Assembly: GCF_004364865.1 (NCBI RefSeq)
Contig: NZ_SOAU01000001.1
Coordinates: forward strand, 4,186,001-4,250,000
Direction: 5' to 3'
Source of the DNA: Ilumatobacter fluminis
Lineage (GTDB): Bacteria; Actinomycetota; Acidimicrobiia; Acidimicrobiales; Ilumatobacteraceae
Length of the DNA: 64,000 bases
A program made the translations under genes and the position numbers. Shown piece after piece: positions 31,410 through 40,396 of this stretch. Position 1 is the first letter of the stretch, and each line of letters opens with the position of its first letter. The notes below the pieces were generated by a model, which saw only the letters and a list, made by a program, of their open reading frames with translations, ran no database searches and was not told the DNA's origin.

Positions 31410-31511
31410 TATCCGCGACGGTGTTTTTCTGGACATCGTGTCAGCAAGGGCGCTAGAACTGCCTGCGGCCCGCTCGGGCCCCCACTACCCACCGATCGAA
31501 AGCGAGCCCTC

Positions 31512-32468
31512 GTGGAGTACCGCCGTCTCGGCCGCAGCGCCGTTCGTGTCAGCCCGATCGCCCTCGGCACGATGAACTTCGGGCCCCAGACGCCGGCCGA
31601 CGACGCCCACCGCATCCTCGACCGCGCCGTCGACGCCGGCATCAACCTGATCGACACCGCCGACCAGTACGGCGGCGACCTCGGCGTCGGCACGACCGAG
31701 ACCATCCTCGGCGACTGGCTCGCCGGACGCTCCGACCGCGACTCGCTCGTGCTGGCGACGAAGGTGCACGAGCCGATGGGCGACGGCCCGAACGACCGCG
31801 GCCTGTCGGCGTACCACATCCGCCGAGCGTGCGAGGCCAGCCTGCGACGGCTCCGGGTCGATCACATCGATCTGTACCAACTGCACCATCTCGACCGCGC
31901 CGCGGCGTGGGACGAGGTGCTGATGGCGACCGAACGCCTCGTCGCCGACGGCAAGATCACCTATCTCGGCACCAGCAACTTCCCGGGCTGGTCGATCGCG
32001 TCGGGCATGGAGCGGGCGGCCGCCCGCAACGCCCTCGGCCCCGTCTCCGAGCAGAGCCTGTACCACCTCGCGAACCGCACGATCGAGATGGAAGTCGTGC
32101 CGGCAGCGCAGCACTACGGCATCGGCATCCTGCCGTGGAGCCCGCTCGGCGGCGGCCTGCTCGCCGGGTCACCGAGCGACGACTCGAAGCGACGACGTGC
32201 CGCCCACGCGGGCACCGAGGCGATGCGCGACCGTCTCGATCGGTGGGAGCAGCTGTGCGCCGACCTGGGGCAGCCTCCCGCGGTCGTCGCCACGGCGTGG
32301 CTCCGCGACCGTCCCGGCGTCGTCGCTCCGATCGTCGGCGCACGCACCGAGGCCCAGCTCGACGACGCCCTCCGCTCGCTCGACGTCACGCTCGACGACG
32401 AGACGAACGCACGGCTCGACGAGATCTTCCCGGGGCCGGGCCCGGCTCCCGAGGCCTACGCCTGGTAG
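31512..32468 (+). CDS. Aldo/keto reductase
   Basis: 318 residues, (beta/alpha)8 NADPH-dependent reductase. Catalytic Asp and Tyr are in NLIDTADQYG, Lys in LVLATKVH, and His in LYQLHHLD. The cofactor phosphate-binding region resembles IVGARTEAQLDDAL at the C terminus. It is closest in pattern to the YajO/MocA-type subfamily. The GTG start at 31512 has a weak SD. It is divergent from the DeoR gene with a shared promoter gap, so it may be part of the same sugar response. Confidence 0.9.
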   Translation: MEYRRLGRSAVRVSPIALGTMNFGPQTPADDAHRILDRAVDAGINLIDTADQYGGDLGVGTTETILGDWLAGRSDRDSLVLATKVHEPMGDGPNDRGLSAYHIRRACEASLRRLRVDHIDLYQLHHLDRAAAWDEVLMATERLVADGKITYLGTSNFPGWSIASGMERAAARNALGPVSEQSLYHLANRTIEMEVVPAAQHYGIGILPWSPLGGGLLAGSPSDDSKRRRAAHAGTEAMRDRLDRWEQLCADLGQPPAVVATAWLRDRPGVVAPIVGARTEAQLDDALRSLDVTLDDETNARLDEIFPGPGPAPEAYAW

Positions 32469-32469
32469 G

Positions 32470-32502
32470 CGCACACGCTCCCGCGTCGGGAGCCGGCGTG
32501 CG
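32470..32502. terminator. Bidirectional hairpin between convergent genes
   Basis: An inner stem GCTCCC/GGGAGC with a 5-base loop and an outer stem CGCAC/GTGCG lie exactly between the aldo/keto reductase stop and the stop of the convergent hydrolase gene. There is no T tract, as is common in GC-rich actinobacterial terminators. Confidence 0.6.
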
Positions 32503-33288
32503 TCAGCGCAGGAAGCCGGCGACGGCGTCGACATAGGCGTCGAGCCGTTCGCGCCGGATGTTGTGCCCGGCACCCTCGATCGTCACCACGCCGACGTCGC
32601 CGTGCAGGTTCGAGACGGCGTGGGCGACCTCGGGTGACGCGATCGCACCGAGTTCGACCTCGCCGAGCACCAGCAGGGCCGGCGCCTCGATCGCCGGGAC
32701 GACAGATCGCCAGTCGATCGGGACGAGGTGCTCCACCGAGCGCGGGCCGAGGCCCAGCTTGGCCGGCGCCCACGAGTCGAACTCCTCGTCGGGCCAGTTC
32801 GGGTGCTGTCGACGCCCCATCTCGCGGAGCTCGTCGACCGACCGACCGTCGAGGGATGCGACCCACGCCGTGACACCGGCCAGTTCGTCGGCACCGAGCG
32901 GCGCCTGCTCGAGCCGCCACGGTGGATCCTCCAGGACGACCCTGCCGACGAGGTCGGGCCGACGCGCCGCGACCAGCGCCACGGTCGTCGCACCGAGCGA
33001 GTGGCCGAGCAGGGTCGGACGCTCGAGCGCGAGCGCGTCGACCACCCCGGCGAGGTCGGCGGCGAGCCCCTCCCAGTCGGCCGCGCCACGGTCGGAACGG
33101 CCGTGGTTGCGGGCGTCGACGGCGATCACCTCGTAGCGGTCGCCGATCCGGTCGGCGAGGCGCGACCAGCAGTTGCCGTCGTCGCTGAACCCGTGGGCGC
33201 AGACGACCGTCGGTCCGTCGGGGTTGCCGCCCCGACGGACGTGGAGCGACACGCCGTCGACGACGACGTCGGACTCGGTCCAGTTCAC
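32503..33288 (-). CDS. Alpha/beta hydrolase
   Basis: 261 residues with a complete catalytic set: oxyanion segment CAHGFSDDGNCW, nucleophile elbow GHSLG (Ser near residue 97), and base His in IEGAGHNIRRE. The segment AVDARNHGRSD is typical of epoxide hydrolase/esterase-like members. There is no signal peptide. The start is GTG 33288, 13 bp after the dioxygenase-like gene stop, so the two are probably co-transcribed. Substrate unknown. Confidence 0.88.
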   Translation of the reverse strand: MNWTESDVVVDGVSLHVRRGGNPDGPTVVCAHGFSDDGNCWSRLADRIGDRYEVIAVDARNHGRSDRGAADWEGLAADLAGVVDALALERPTLLGHSLGATTVALVAARRPDLVGRVVLEDPPWRLEQAPLGADELAGVTAWVASLDGRSVDELREMGRRQHPNWPDEEFDSWAPAKLGLGPRSVEHLVPIDWRSVVPAIEAPALLVLGEVELGAIASPEVAHAVSNLHGDVGVVTIEGAGHNIRRERLDAYVDAVAGFLR

Positions 33289-33301
33289 GCGACCGACCGG
33301 G

Positions 33302-34288
33302 TCACTTCGGCCGGAACGGCATCAGCGGCTTGAACGAGTACCCCGACGGGAGCTCCTCGGACGAATCCTGGACGACGTAGCGCGTGATGTGCTTGGCACG
33401 GTCGGACAGCGTGCTCCAGTCCTCGTACGAGATGCCGGGGATCGTCGGCTCACGGAACCACGGCGCGTAGATCTCGAGGTTCGGAATCGCGCGGACGTCG
33501 TCGGACAGGTTGGGCGTGCCACCGTGCCAGGCCCGGACGTCGCGGATCTGGATCGAGCCCGCCGGTGCCGGGCACACGGTGCTCAGGCGCATCCACTCCG
33601 GCTCCTCCTCGAGCGTGGGTGGCTTGACGCGTGCGTGCTGGGTGCCGGGGATCTGACGGGTCGGGCCGTTGAGCACCGTCTGGTCGAACGGCAGGAAGTT
33701 CACACACACGTACGGCGACGGCAGGTCGCGGGTGGTCAGGTATCCACGACGGTCGTGGAACGAGCTGATCGGGGTGCGATCGGGGCTGATGAAGTCGCCC
33801 ATGTCGGAGTGCAGCGGCTGATAGCCGACGGCGCCCGGCAGACAGAAGTCGCCGCTCGCGGCCCGGATCATGTAGTCGTTCGAACCGAAGATCGCCTCGA
33901 GGATCGGGTTGACCGTCGGCAGGTCGAGCAGCATGCGCCACTCCGGTCGGTGCAACATGCTGCGGGTCACGCTCGTGCCGCCGAACGAGTAGCGGTGCGA
34001 GCCACGGTTGCCGTCGCGCACGTCGTCGAGCGAGACGATCTCCTCGACCACCTCGAGCACGCCGTTGGCGAGGAACTCGGTCTGCTCGGGCGTGAGTGCG
34101 TCGCGGATCACGACGAAGCCGTCGCGGTCGAAGATCTGGACGGCCCGCTCGATCTCGTGCGGTTCGAGCACGTCGAGCCCCTTGATGCCGTTGTTCGCCT
34201 CGAGGTGCTCGCGCAGCGCGACGACCTCCGGGTCGTCGGGTTGCGGGCCGGCCCAGCCGCGGATCCGGGGAGAGGTGGTGTCGCTCAT
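33302..34288 (-). CDS. Phytanoyl-CoA dioxygenase (PhyH) family oxygenase
   Basis: 328 residues. A double-stranded beta-helix Fe(II)/2-oxoglutarate oxygenase fold with the metal triad visible: His and Asp in QPLHSDMGDF and the distal His in RAWHGGTPN. An Arg for 2-oxoglutarate is expected a few residues later (DDVRAIPNLEIYAPW). It probably hydroxylates a small molecule or acyl-CoA; the family is broad. I chose ATG 34288 (MSDTTSP) over an upstream in-frame codon that adds 13 residues. A TetR gene lies upstream on the same strand. Confidence 0.88.
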   Translation of the reverse strand: MSDTTSPRIRGWAGPQPDDPEVVALREHLEANNGIKGLDVLEPHEIERAVQIFDRDGFVVIRDALTPEQTEFLANGVLEVVEEIVSLDDVRDGNRGSHRYSFGGTSVTRSMLHRPEWRMLLDLPTVNPILEAIFGSNDYMIRAASGDFCLPGAVGYQPLHSDMGDFISPDRTPISSFHDRRGYLTTRDLPSPYVCVNFLPFDQTVLNGPTRQIPGTQHARVKPPTLEEEPEWMRLSTVCPAPAGSIQIRDVRAWHGGTPNLSDDVRAIPNLEIYAPWFREPTIPGISYEDWSTLSDRAKHITRYVVQDSSEELPSGYSFKPLMPFRPK

Positions 34289-34444
34289 GAGAGGTCCTTC
34301 GAATTCGAAAGTAGCCAGCCGCCGCACTGCGAAGAACTGACAGGAAGTACAACAGTGCGGAAGATACCCCTCCGGGCGGTCACCGGCAAGGTCGGAGCGC
34401 GCGAACGATGATGCGTGCCGCGATGCGGCGACGGCCTGCGACGG

Positions 34445-35086
34445 TCAGGCCGGCGTGACGCCGGCGCTGTCGAGGAGGTGATGGAGCGACGCCAGACCGC
34501 TGGAGAGGAAGACCTCTTCGATGACGCCGCGTCGGGCGTCGCCACGGGCGATCAGCCCCCACATCTGCTCGGTGGCGCCGTTGAACAGGCTCGAGTAGAC
34601 GAGGGCGCGTTCGGGGTCGAGCCCCATCTCCACGAGCAGGTCGGCCCACCACTGGACGTTCGCCTGCTGGATCGACCGGCGATGATGTTCGACCGACTCG
34701 ACGAGCTGCGGCTCCGACATCAAGCGGTAGTACAGCAATCCGCCCTGCTCGATCTGATCGAAGTACCAGCGGGTGTTGTCGATGAAGCGGCGTTCGAACA
34801 GTTCTCGCGGCGTGACGTCGCGCAGCATCTCCGACACCGGCGGCATCGGGTCGACGTTCCACAACGACTCGACCTCGGCCCACAGCGACTCGACGAGCCC
34901 GGCTCGGTTGCCGAAGTAGTTGTAGACGAGCGCCCGCGAGACGCCCGCTTCTTCGGCGACGCCCTCCATCGACAGCGCGGCAGCCCCCTGGCGTTCGACG
35001 ATCGAGCGGGCCACGTCGACCAGATGGCGACGCCGCTCCTCGGGCGACAGGCGCGTCCGGGGTGCAGCAGTGGTCGAGTCGGTCAC
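34445..35086 (-). CDS. TetR family regulator
   Basis: 213 residues. The HTH (SMEGVAEEAGVSRALVYNYF, about residues 40-59) is followed by a helical sensor domain. The start is GTG 35086, with GGAG just upstream. It lies between the PhyH-hydrolase pair and the DUF2264 gene, all on the minus strand. It could regulate either side, and no clear operator was found in the 156-bp gap at 34289-34444. Confidence 0.88.
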   Translation of the reverse strand: MTDSTTAAPRTRLSPEERRRHLVDVARSIVERQGAAALSMEGVAEEAGVSRALVYNYFGNRAGLVESLWAEVESLWNVDPMPPVSEMLRDVTPRELFERRFIDNTRWYFDQIEQGGLLYYRLMSEPQLVESVEHHRRSIQQANVQWWADLLVEMGLDPERALVYSSLFNGATEQMWGLIARGDARRGVIEEVFLSSGLASLHHLLDSAGVTPA

Positions 35087-35132
35087 CGCTCCAGTGTGCC
35101 CCGTTCGGCGACCACCACCGACACGCCGCCGC

Positions 35133-37010
35133 TCAGTCGAACAGCGCGAGCACGGCGGCGGACGGCTCGGGCGGGTCGGCGGCGGGTACGTCGTCGCCGG
35201 CGGCGATCGCCGCGGCGAGGAGGTGCGTCCCCGCTGCGAGATCGGCGGCCAGGCCGGGCACGATCGTGTTCGGGTACAGCAACCCGGCGTCGACGCCCGG
35301 CGCGTGCACGGTGGCGGAACGGCTGCCCGAGAGGTCGGCGATCCGGGAGTCGCCGTCCCACGTGCGGACCGCCGCGATCCCGTCGGCGGCCGGGAGTTGC
35401 GCACGGTCGGGCACGGCCGGAGCGTCGCAGCCGAGCGCGAACCCGGTGTCGAGGGTCGAGACGGGCCGGTCGGTGCGGATGCGGTGCGCACGCAGGTGCC
35501 ACGGCGACCCGTCGACGAACCAGCACGCCGTCCGGACGACGACGTCGGGACACGGGCTCCAGACCGACCACGCCACTGCCTGCTCCGACCCGTCGTCGAG
35601 CGTGACGACACGGATCTCTGCCTGGTCGACGCCGAGGCGGACGTGTCGGACGCCGTTGCGATCGACGATCGCGAGCGTCGAGTCGGTGACGATGCGGCCG
35701 AGGAAGTCGGGGACGTCGCCGACGAGTCCGAAACGAGACGAGTAGGCGAGCTTGCGGTACTTGGCCGACGCCTGCTCGGGCAGCGCCAAGGCCGCGGCGG
35801 GTCGAGCGAGGAGGGCGATCGTCTGCTGATCATCGGTTCGAGCCAACCAGCCCGCATCGTGGAGCACACGTTCGCCGTTCACCGGATGGTCGGCCTCGTC
35901 GGCCGACCAGATCGGATGGGACTCGGACGCCCCCAGGGCGGTGAACGCCTTCATGCACCAGTACGGCGATCCGGCCGAGTTGTACGACTCGCGCAGCGTG
36001 CGGTTGTCGTACGCGTAACCGACCGAGAGCACCCCGTCACGGTCACTGATCGCCTTGTCGGTCCACCACCGGAGGTGACGGAGCAGCATGCCCTTGACCG
36101 CACCCCACCCCATCGCCGGCTCGACGTCCGCCCAGGCGAGTGCGCCCCAGAACGAACCGAGCGCGAACCGGTAGGTGAGGCTGCGACCCATCGCGACGGC
36201 TGCGCCGTCGGGTCCGAACCAGGCGGCGAAGTCGGCCGCGAACGCTCGGGCTCGCTCTCGGTAGCGCGCGGCGCGGTCGTCGTCGCCGAGACCCAGGTCG
36301 TTCGCTGCGGCGTAGATCAGGCCGTAGGTGTGGAACGCCATCGGCACGTAGTAGTCGACGTTCTGCAAGCCACCGTCGACGTACCAGTGCTCACCGAGCC
36401 GGTATCCCTCCAGGAGCTCGAGCGACCGCTCGACCGCGTCGGCATCGAGCGGTCGCCCGACGCGTTCGAGCCCGAGCGCCACCAGCACTCGGAAGAACTG
36501 CCAGTTGTTCGGTGCCGGTTCGAACTCGGCGATGCCGCCGAGCCAGTCGACGAGTCGGTCGCGTTGCTCGTCGGTCAGGGGCTCCCAGACCTCGTCAGGG
36601 CAGAACGCGAGCGCGATCCCGATCGCCGCCTGCTCGACCATCCGCTGGTCGATGTCGCGGGCCACAGCGCCCCAGTAGCCGGGGTGGTCGGGATCGGTCC
36701 CGGCGATGAGTCCGGCGCGGACGCGGTCCCAGTGTTCGAACCTGCCGCCGCCGGCGACGAGCGGCACGATGCCGTAGAGCGGACGGGCGAAGCCCTCGAG
36801 TTCGCCACTCGCCCGCTCGAACGCGGCCCCGAACGAACCGAGCCTGATTCGTGCGTCGTCGACGACGAAGGGCAGCAGTGGTTCGTACAGATCGACGACC
36901 GCCCGCTCCATGTCGGCACGGCTCGCGAACGGATTCGTCGCGATCGGGTTGGCCCACGGACCGCGGGGTTCGCCGGTGATCGGCCGGGCGTCGGCCGTGT
37001 CGCCGCTCAT
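35133..37010 (-). CDS. DUF2264 family protein
   Basis: 625 residues. The N-terminal two thirds match DUF2264, an alpha/alpha-toroid-like fold: FARPLYGIVPLV, NNWQFFRVLVALGLERVG, GGLQNVDYYVPMAFHTYGL (19 residues). The C-terminal part is beta-rich. These folds are shared with polysaccharide lyases and glycoside-processing proteins, so a role on uronate- or sugar-containing substrates is possible but unproven. There is no signal peptide. ATG 37010 overlaps the stop of the flavoprotein gene (ATGA). Confidence 0.82.
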   Translation of the reverse strand: MSGDTADARPITGEPRGPWANPIATNPFASRADMERAVVDLYEPLLPFVVDDARIRLGSFGAAFERASGELEGFARPLYGIVPLVAGGGRFEHWDRVRAGLIAGTDPDHPGYWGAVARDIDQRMVEQAAIGIALAFCPDEVWEPLTDEQRDRLVDWLGGIAEFEPAPNNWQFFRVLVALGLERVGRPLDADAVERSLELLEGYRLGEHWYVDGGLQNVDYYVPMAFHTYGLIYAAANDLGLGDDDRAARYRERARAFAADFAAWFGPDGAAVAMGRSLTYRFALGSFWGALAWADVEPAMGWGAVKGMLLRHLRWWTDKAISDRDGVLSVGYAYDNRTLRESYNSAGSPYWCMKAFTALGASESHPIWSADEADHPVNGERVLHDAGWLARTDDQQTIALLARPAAALALPEQASAKYRKLAYSSRFGLVGDVPDFLGRIVTDSTLAIVDRNGVRHVRLGVDQAEIRVVTLDDGSEQAVAWSVWSPCPDVVVRTACWFVDGSPWHLRAHRIRTDRPVSTLDTGFALGCDAPAVPDRAQLPAADGIAAVRTWDGDSRIADLSGSRSATVHAPGVDAGLLYPNTIVPGLAADLAAGTHLLAAAIAAGDDVPAADPPEPSAAVLALFD

Positions 37011-38416
37011 CGCTGCTGCTCCCTCAGGCGGCGCTTGATCGCCGCGAGTTCGATCCGTTCGGGCATCTCGTTGTAGAAGTCGTCGAGCGGATAGCACCCC
37101 GACACGAGGCCACCCCGGGGTGCGGTCGTGCAGTCGGAGAAGGTCCGGCAGATCGCTCGGCGACGCATCGGCCGACCCTGGAGGACGTCGGCCGCGAGGT
37201 CGGGATAGCTCAGGATCATCCGGCCGAGCCCGATCAGGTCGGTGCCGCCGACGGTTGCGACGGCGTCGGCGACGTGGGGGAGGAAGTCCTGGAGATACGA
37301 GTAGCCGGAACCCACGAAGGTCAGGTTCGGGTGTGCCGCCCGGAGCTCGGCCGTGGCTGCGATCTGGCGGGCGACGCCGACCAGCGGATCCTCCGGCGGC
37401 TGGTATCCGTCGGACGGCGGGAAGTACGCCGGCCGTTGGATGTGCGGGTTGGTGTACGGGCTACCGGCGGTGGTGGACACCAGTCCGATGCCGAGCTCGC
37501 CGACGAGGTCGAGGAAGCGGTTCGGTTCGTCGAGGTCGATCGATGTCCCGTCGGACGTGCCGCCGAACGGCACGGGTGCGCCGGCGGACGGCTCGGGTTC
37601 GCCGACGCCGTCGGCACCCCGACGGAACGGAACGAAGTCGAACGCCGAGAGGCGCACGGCCACGGCGAGGTGTGGCCGCTCGGCGCGGATGCGCTCGACG
37701 ACGGTCCGGAAGAATCGGGTCCGCCCCTCGAAGTCGCCGCCAAATCGGCCGGAGCGGTCGCGAGCGCCGAGCAACTCGTGGAGCAGGTAGCCGTGACAGC
37801 ACTTCACGTCGACGAAGTCGAACCCGGCGTCGGCCACGCGGATTGCGGCTGCGACGTACGCCTCGATGAGTTCGTCGAGTTCGCCGTCGCTCATCACCTC
37901 GTCGCCGCGCAGGTGCTGCCTCGCGTCGAGAACGGGATGCGGCTGCGCCGGCCGCGGCACCGGATCGGCGACCGGGCGGCACCAGCGTCCCGAGTGGGTG
38001 AGTTGCAGCCCGGAGACCTGGGCGGGATCGAGCAGTGAGCGGAGGCCGGCGATCGCCTCGGCGTTGCGCTCGTCGAGCACGAGCTGGTTCGGGTTGGCTC
38101 GCCCTGTCGGGTGAACCGCGGTGGCTTCCCCCCACACGAGGCCACAGCCGCTCGACCCGAAGCGCGACCAGCGGCGACGCACGAGATCGGTCGGCGCACC
38201 GTCGGTCGTCCCGTCCCATCCCTCCATCGGGAGCACGGCGAACCGGTTCGGAATGGTGAACTCGCCGGCGCTCCCGTCGGTGAACGTGACGGAGTCGGCG
38301 AGCACCCCGCTCGGGTCGACGCGGTCGCTGACGGGTAGTCCGATGCCGATCCGATCGAGGTGGTCGCGCAGGGCCTCGGGACCGTCGAGTTTCTTGATCT
38401 GTGTGTAGCGGGTCAT
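37007..38416 (-). CDS. NADH:flavin oxidoreductase (Old Yellow Enzyme family)
   Basis: 469 residues. A TIM-barrel FMN enzyme with the segments LQLTHSGRW, FVDVKCCHGYLLHELLGA, and GLGRMILSYPDLA. The C-terminal Cys-rich stretch CRTFSDCTTAPRGGLVSGCY resembles the metal- or cluster-binding tail of the larger members. It probably reduces an activated C=C bond or acts on a keto sugar-derived substrate. ATG 38416 overlaps the aldolase stop (ATGA), and its stop overlaps the DUF2264 start, forming a three-gene coupled unit. Confidence 0.85.
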   Translation of the reverse strand: MTRYTQIKKLDGPEALRDHLDRIGIGLPVSDRVDPSGVLADSVTFTDGSAGEFTIPNRFAVLPMEGWDGTTDGAPTDLVRRRWSRFGSSGCGLVWGEATAVHPTGRANPNQLVLDERNAEAIAGLRSLLDPAQVSGLQLTHSGRWCRPVADPVPRPAQPHPVLDARQHLRGDEVMSDGELDELIEAYVAAAIRVADAGFDFVDVKCCHGYLLHELLGARDRSGRFGGDFEGRTRFFRTVVERIRAERPHLAVAVRLSAFDFVPFRRGADGVGEPEPSAGAPVPFGGTSDGTSIDLDEPNRFLDLVGELGIGLVSTTAGSPYTNPHIQRPAYFPPSDGYQPPEDPLVGVARQIAATAELRAAHPNLTFVGSGYSYLQDFLPHVADAVATVGGTDLIGLGRMILSYPDLAADVLQGRPMRRRAICRTFSDCTTAPRGGLVSGCYPLDDFYNEMPERIELAAIKRRLREQQR

Positions 38417-39354
38417 GCCAGCGCGTCCATCAGTGCGTCGACGCGTTCGGCGATGTCGGACAACACCGCACGATCGCTGTCGGGGCGCCGGGGGGCACCG
38501 TCCGGCACAGCCGAGCTCGCCGCCCACCCGCGCAGCTCGAGGAACATCGCAGCGTCGTGCCGATACGCCGGCACCGGGGCACGGAAGGCGAACATCCCCA
38601 GGTACTGCAGCAGATCGTTGACCTCCCAGAAGCGGGCGTCGTCATCGCGCCAGAGTCGGTCACGAACGCCGAACAGGTCGGGGGCGAACGTCGACAGACC
38701 GAGCAGGTAGTCGGAGCCGTAGACGACCATGTCGATGGCCAAGTCGTTGCCGGTGAAGACGGCGAAATCGGGGCGTCGACGGTCGCGGAGCGCCAGCCGA
38801 TCCCATTCGGCCTGCCGCGACAGCGACGAGTGCTTGGCACCGATGCAGGCGTCGACGCCGAGCAGACCGTCGTAGGCATCGAGCCCGCGGATGCGACCGT
38901 ACGGGACGAACATCGATCCGAGTTCGAAGCCGATGAACCGGTCGCAGCTCGAACCGAGCTCGGCCATGGCGGCGACCCACGCGTCGTCGTCGAGGGCATT
39001 GAGCCCCCACGACGGGAACACCACCGGCGTCCCTCCGGCCTCGGCGACCTCGGCGCACGATCTGGCCATGGCCCCCGGGTCGTAGGCGGATCCGTCGTCG
39101 TCGGCGACGAACGCCCCGGCGACGAACCGGTCGACCGTGCGGCGGGCGAGATCGAGGACGTGTCGTCGCGTGCCGGGTTCGAGCAGCTGGACGAAGCCGG
39201 TGTCCATGTTGACGGCGGGGGTGAGGCCGGCGGCGGCGGTTCGGGCGAGGTGCGCCTCGAACGACGACCAGTCGATCGAGCCGTCCACGTGATGGGTGAG
39301 CAGCACGGCGGACATTCCGTCGATCGTCCGGCCGTGCTGCTGGAGCGGAGTCAT
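38413..39354 (-). CDS. DapA-like aldolase/lyase (DHDPS family, DUF993-like)
   Basis: About 313 residues from ATG 39354; an in-frame TTG at 39396 would add 14. The fold reads as a DapA-type TIM barrel: TPLQQHGRTIDG, SAVLLTHHVDGSIDW, LTPAVNMDTGF, RFIGFELGSMFVPYG, and a Lys in IGAKHSSLS that is a candidate Schiff-base residue. Such enzymes cleave 2-keto-3-deoxy sugar acids. It is first in the minus-strand arm, directly behind the palindromic LacI-type operator. Confidence 0.75.
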   Translation of the reverse strand: MTPLQQHGRTIDGMSAVLLTHHVDGSIDWSSFEAHLARTAAAGLTPAVNMDTGFVQLLEPGTRRHVLDLARRTVDRFVAGAFVADDDGSAYDPGAMARSCAEVAEAGGTPVVFPSWGLNALDDDAWVAAMAELGSSCDRFIGFELGSMFVPYGRIRGLDAYDGLLGVDACIGAKHSSLSRQAEWDRLALRDRRRPDFAVFTGNDLAIDMVVYGSDYLLGLSTFAPDLFGVRDRLWRDDDARFWEVNDLLQYLGMFAFRAPVPAYRHDAAMFLELRGWAASSAVPDGAPRRPDSDRAVLSDIAERVDALMDALA

Positions 39355-39390
39355 CGGCACGAGTGCCAGGTTCGCGCGTCGCTGCTCGGT

Positions 39391-39406
39391 TTGCAAGCGC
39401 TTGCAA
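39391..39406. promoter_or_regulatory. Perfect 16-bp LacI-type operator
   Basis: TTGCAAGCGCTTGCAA is a perfect palindrome with the central CG typical of LacI/GalR operators. It lies between the divergent DapA-like and LacI genes. Its right half forms the -35 box of the lacI promoter, so bound repressor would block that promoter and probably both arms of the cluster. Confidence 0.88.
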
Positions 39407-39429
39407 GATCCTCACCACTTCCGTACCAT
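39401..39429 (+). promoter_or_regulatory. Promoter of the LacI-family gene (leaderless)
   Basis: The -35 TTGCAA (39401-39406) and -10 TACCAT (39424-39429) have a 17-bp spacer. The GTG start at 39437 falls 7 nt past the -10, where transcription should begin, so the mRNA is probably leaderless. Confidence 0.65.
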
Positions 39430-39436
39430 CGGTTCG

Positions 39437-40396
39437 GTGAGCACGTCCGCCGTCACCCTCGCCGAGGTCGCCGCCGCGGCCGGCGTGCACCCCTCGACGG
39501 TGTCGCGGGTGATCAGCCGCCCCGATCTCGTGAAGAGCAGCACGGTCGAACGCGTCACCGCGTCGATCGAACGGCTCGGCTACGAACCCAACCGGGCGGC
39601 CCGTCAACTCGCCGGCGGGCGCACCGGCCGGATCGGGGTGCTGGTCCCCGACCTGACGAATCCGTTCTTCGCCGAGATCGTGTCGCGCATCGAGACCGAG
39701 GCGGGCGACCGCGGCGATCTCGTGCTCGTCGCCGGCACCGGAGCGAGGTCGGATGTCGAGCTCAAGACCCTCCGCTCGGTGGCGGGCAGCGTCGACGGCG
39801 TCGTGGTCTGCTCCCCCGTCGCGAACACCGCCGAGGTGCGGACGGCCGTCGGCAGCCTGCCGCTGGTGTACGTGAACCGCCGCGCCACCGGCGTGCACTC
39901 CGTCGTCGTCGACCAGGCTGCCGTGATCGAGCTCGGGTTGGCCCACCTCCGCCGACTCGGCCACGAACGGATCGCCGTTGCGCTCGGACCGAGCCCGTAC
40001 TGGTCGACCGAGCAGCGGCGACGGGCAGCCCGCCGTGCCGGGATCGTCACGATCGCACCGATCGACGCCGACCATCCCGACCAGGCACTCGACGAGGTTC
40101 GCTCGAACCGCTGCACGGCCGTCATGACCTTCAACGACCTCGGGGCGTTCGCACTCGTCCACGCCGCGCACGATGCGGGCGTCCGGGTACCCGACGACCT
40201 GAGCGTGGTCGGCTCCGACGACGTGCCGTTCGCCGCCCACCACCTGCCACCGCTCACCACGGTCGACGGCGACGCTCACGCCGTCGGCGACGCCGCCTTC
40301 GCAGCGCTCGCACGACTCGTCGCCGGTGACGATCCGCCGAACGTCGTCATCGCCCCGCGGCTGATCACCCGCTCGTCCACCGGGCCCGCTCGATGA
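39437..40396 (+). CDS. LacI family transcriptional regulator
   Basis: 319 residues. The N-terminal HTH and hinge show VTLAEVAAAAGVHPSTVSRV (residues 6-25) and RAARQLAGGRTGRIGVLVPD (read in part). A periplasmic-binding-like sugar domain follows (LTNPFFAEIVSRIE; LSVVGSDDVPFAAHHLPPLT). The effector is probably a sugar or sugar acid of the pathway. GTG 39437 is leaderless by position. Its TGA overlaps the ATG of the isomerase gene. Confidence 0.93.
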   Translation: MSTSAVTLAEVAAAAGVHPSTVSRVISRPDLVKSSTVERVTASIERLGYEPNRAARQLAGGRTGRIGVLVPDLTNPFFAEIVSRIETEAGDRGDLVLVAGTGARSDVELKTLRSVAGSVDGVVVCSPVANTAEVRTAVGSLPLVYVNRRATGVHSVVVDQAAVIELGLAHLRRLGHERIAVALGPSPYWSTEQRRRAARRAGIVTIAPIDADHPDQALDEVRSNRCTAVMTFNDLGAFALVHAAHDAGVRVPDDLSVVGSDDVPFAAHHLPPLTTVDGDAHAVGDAAFAALARLVAGDDPPNVVIAPRLITRSSTGPAR

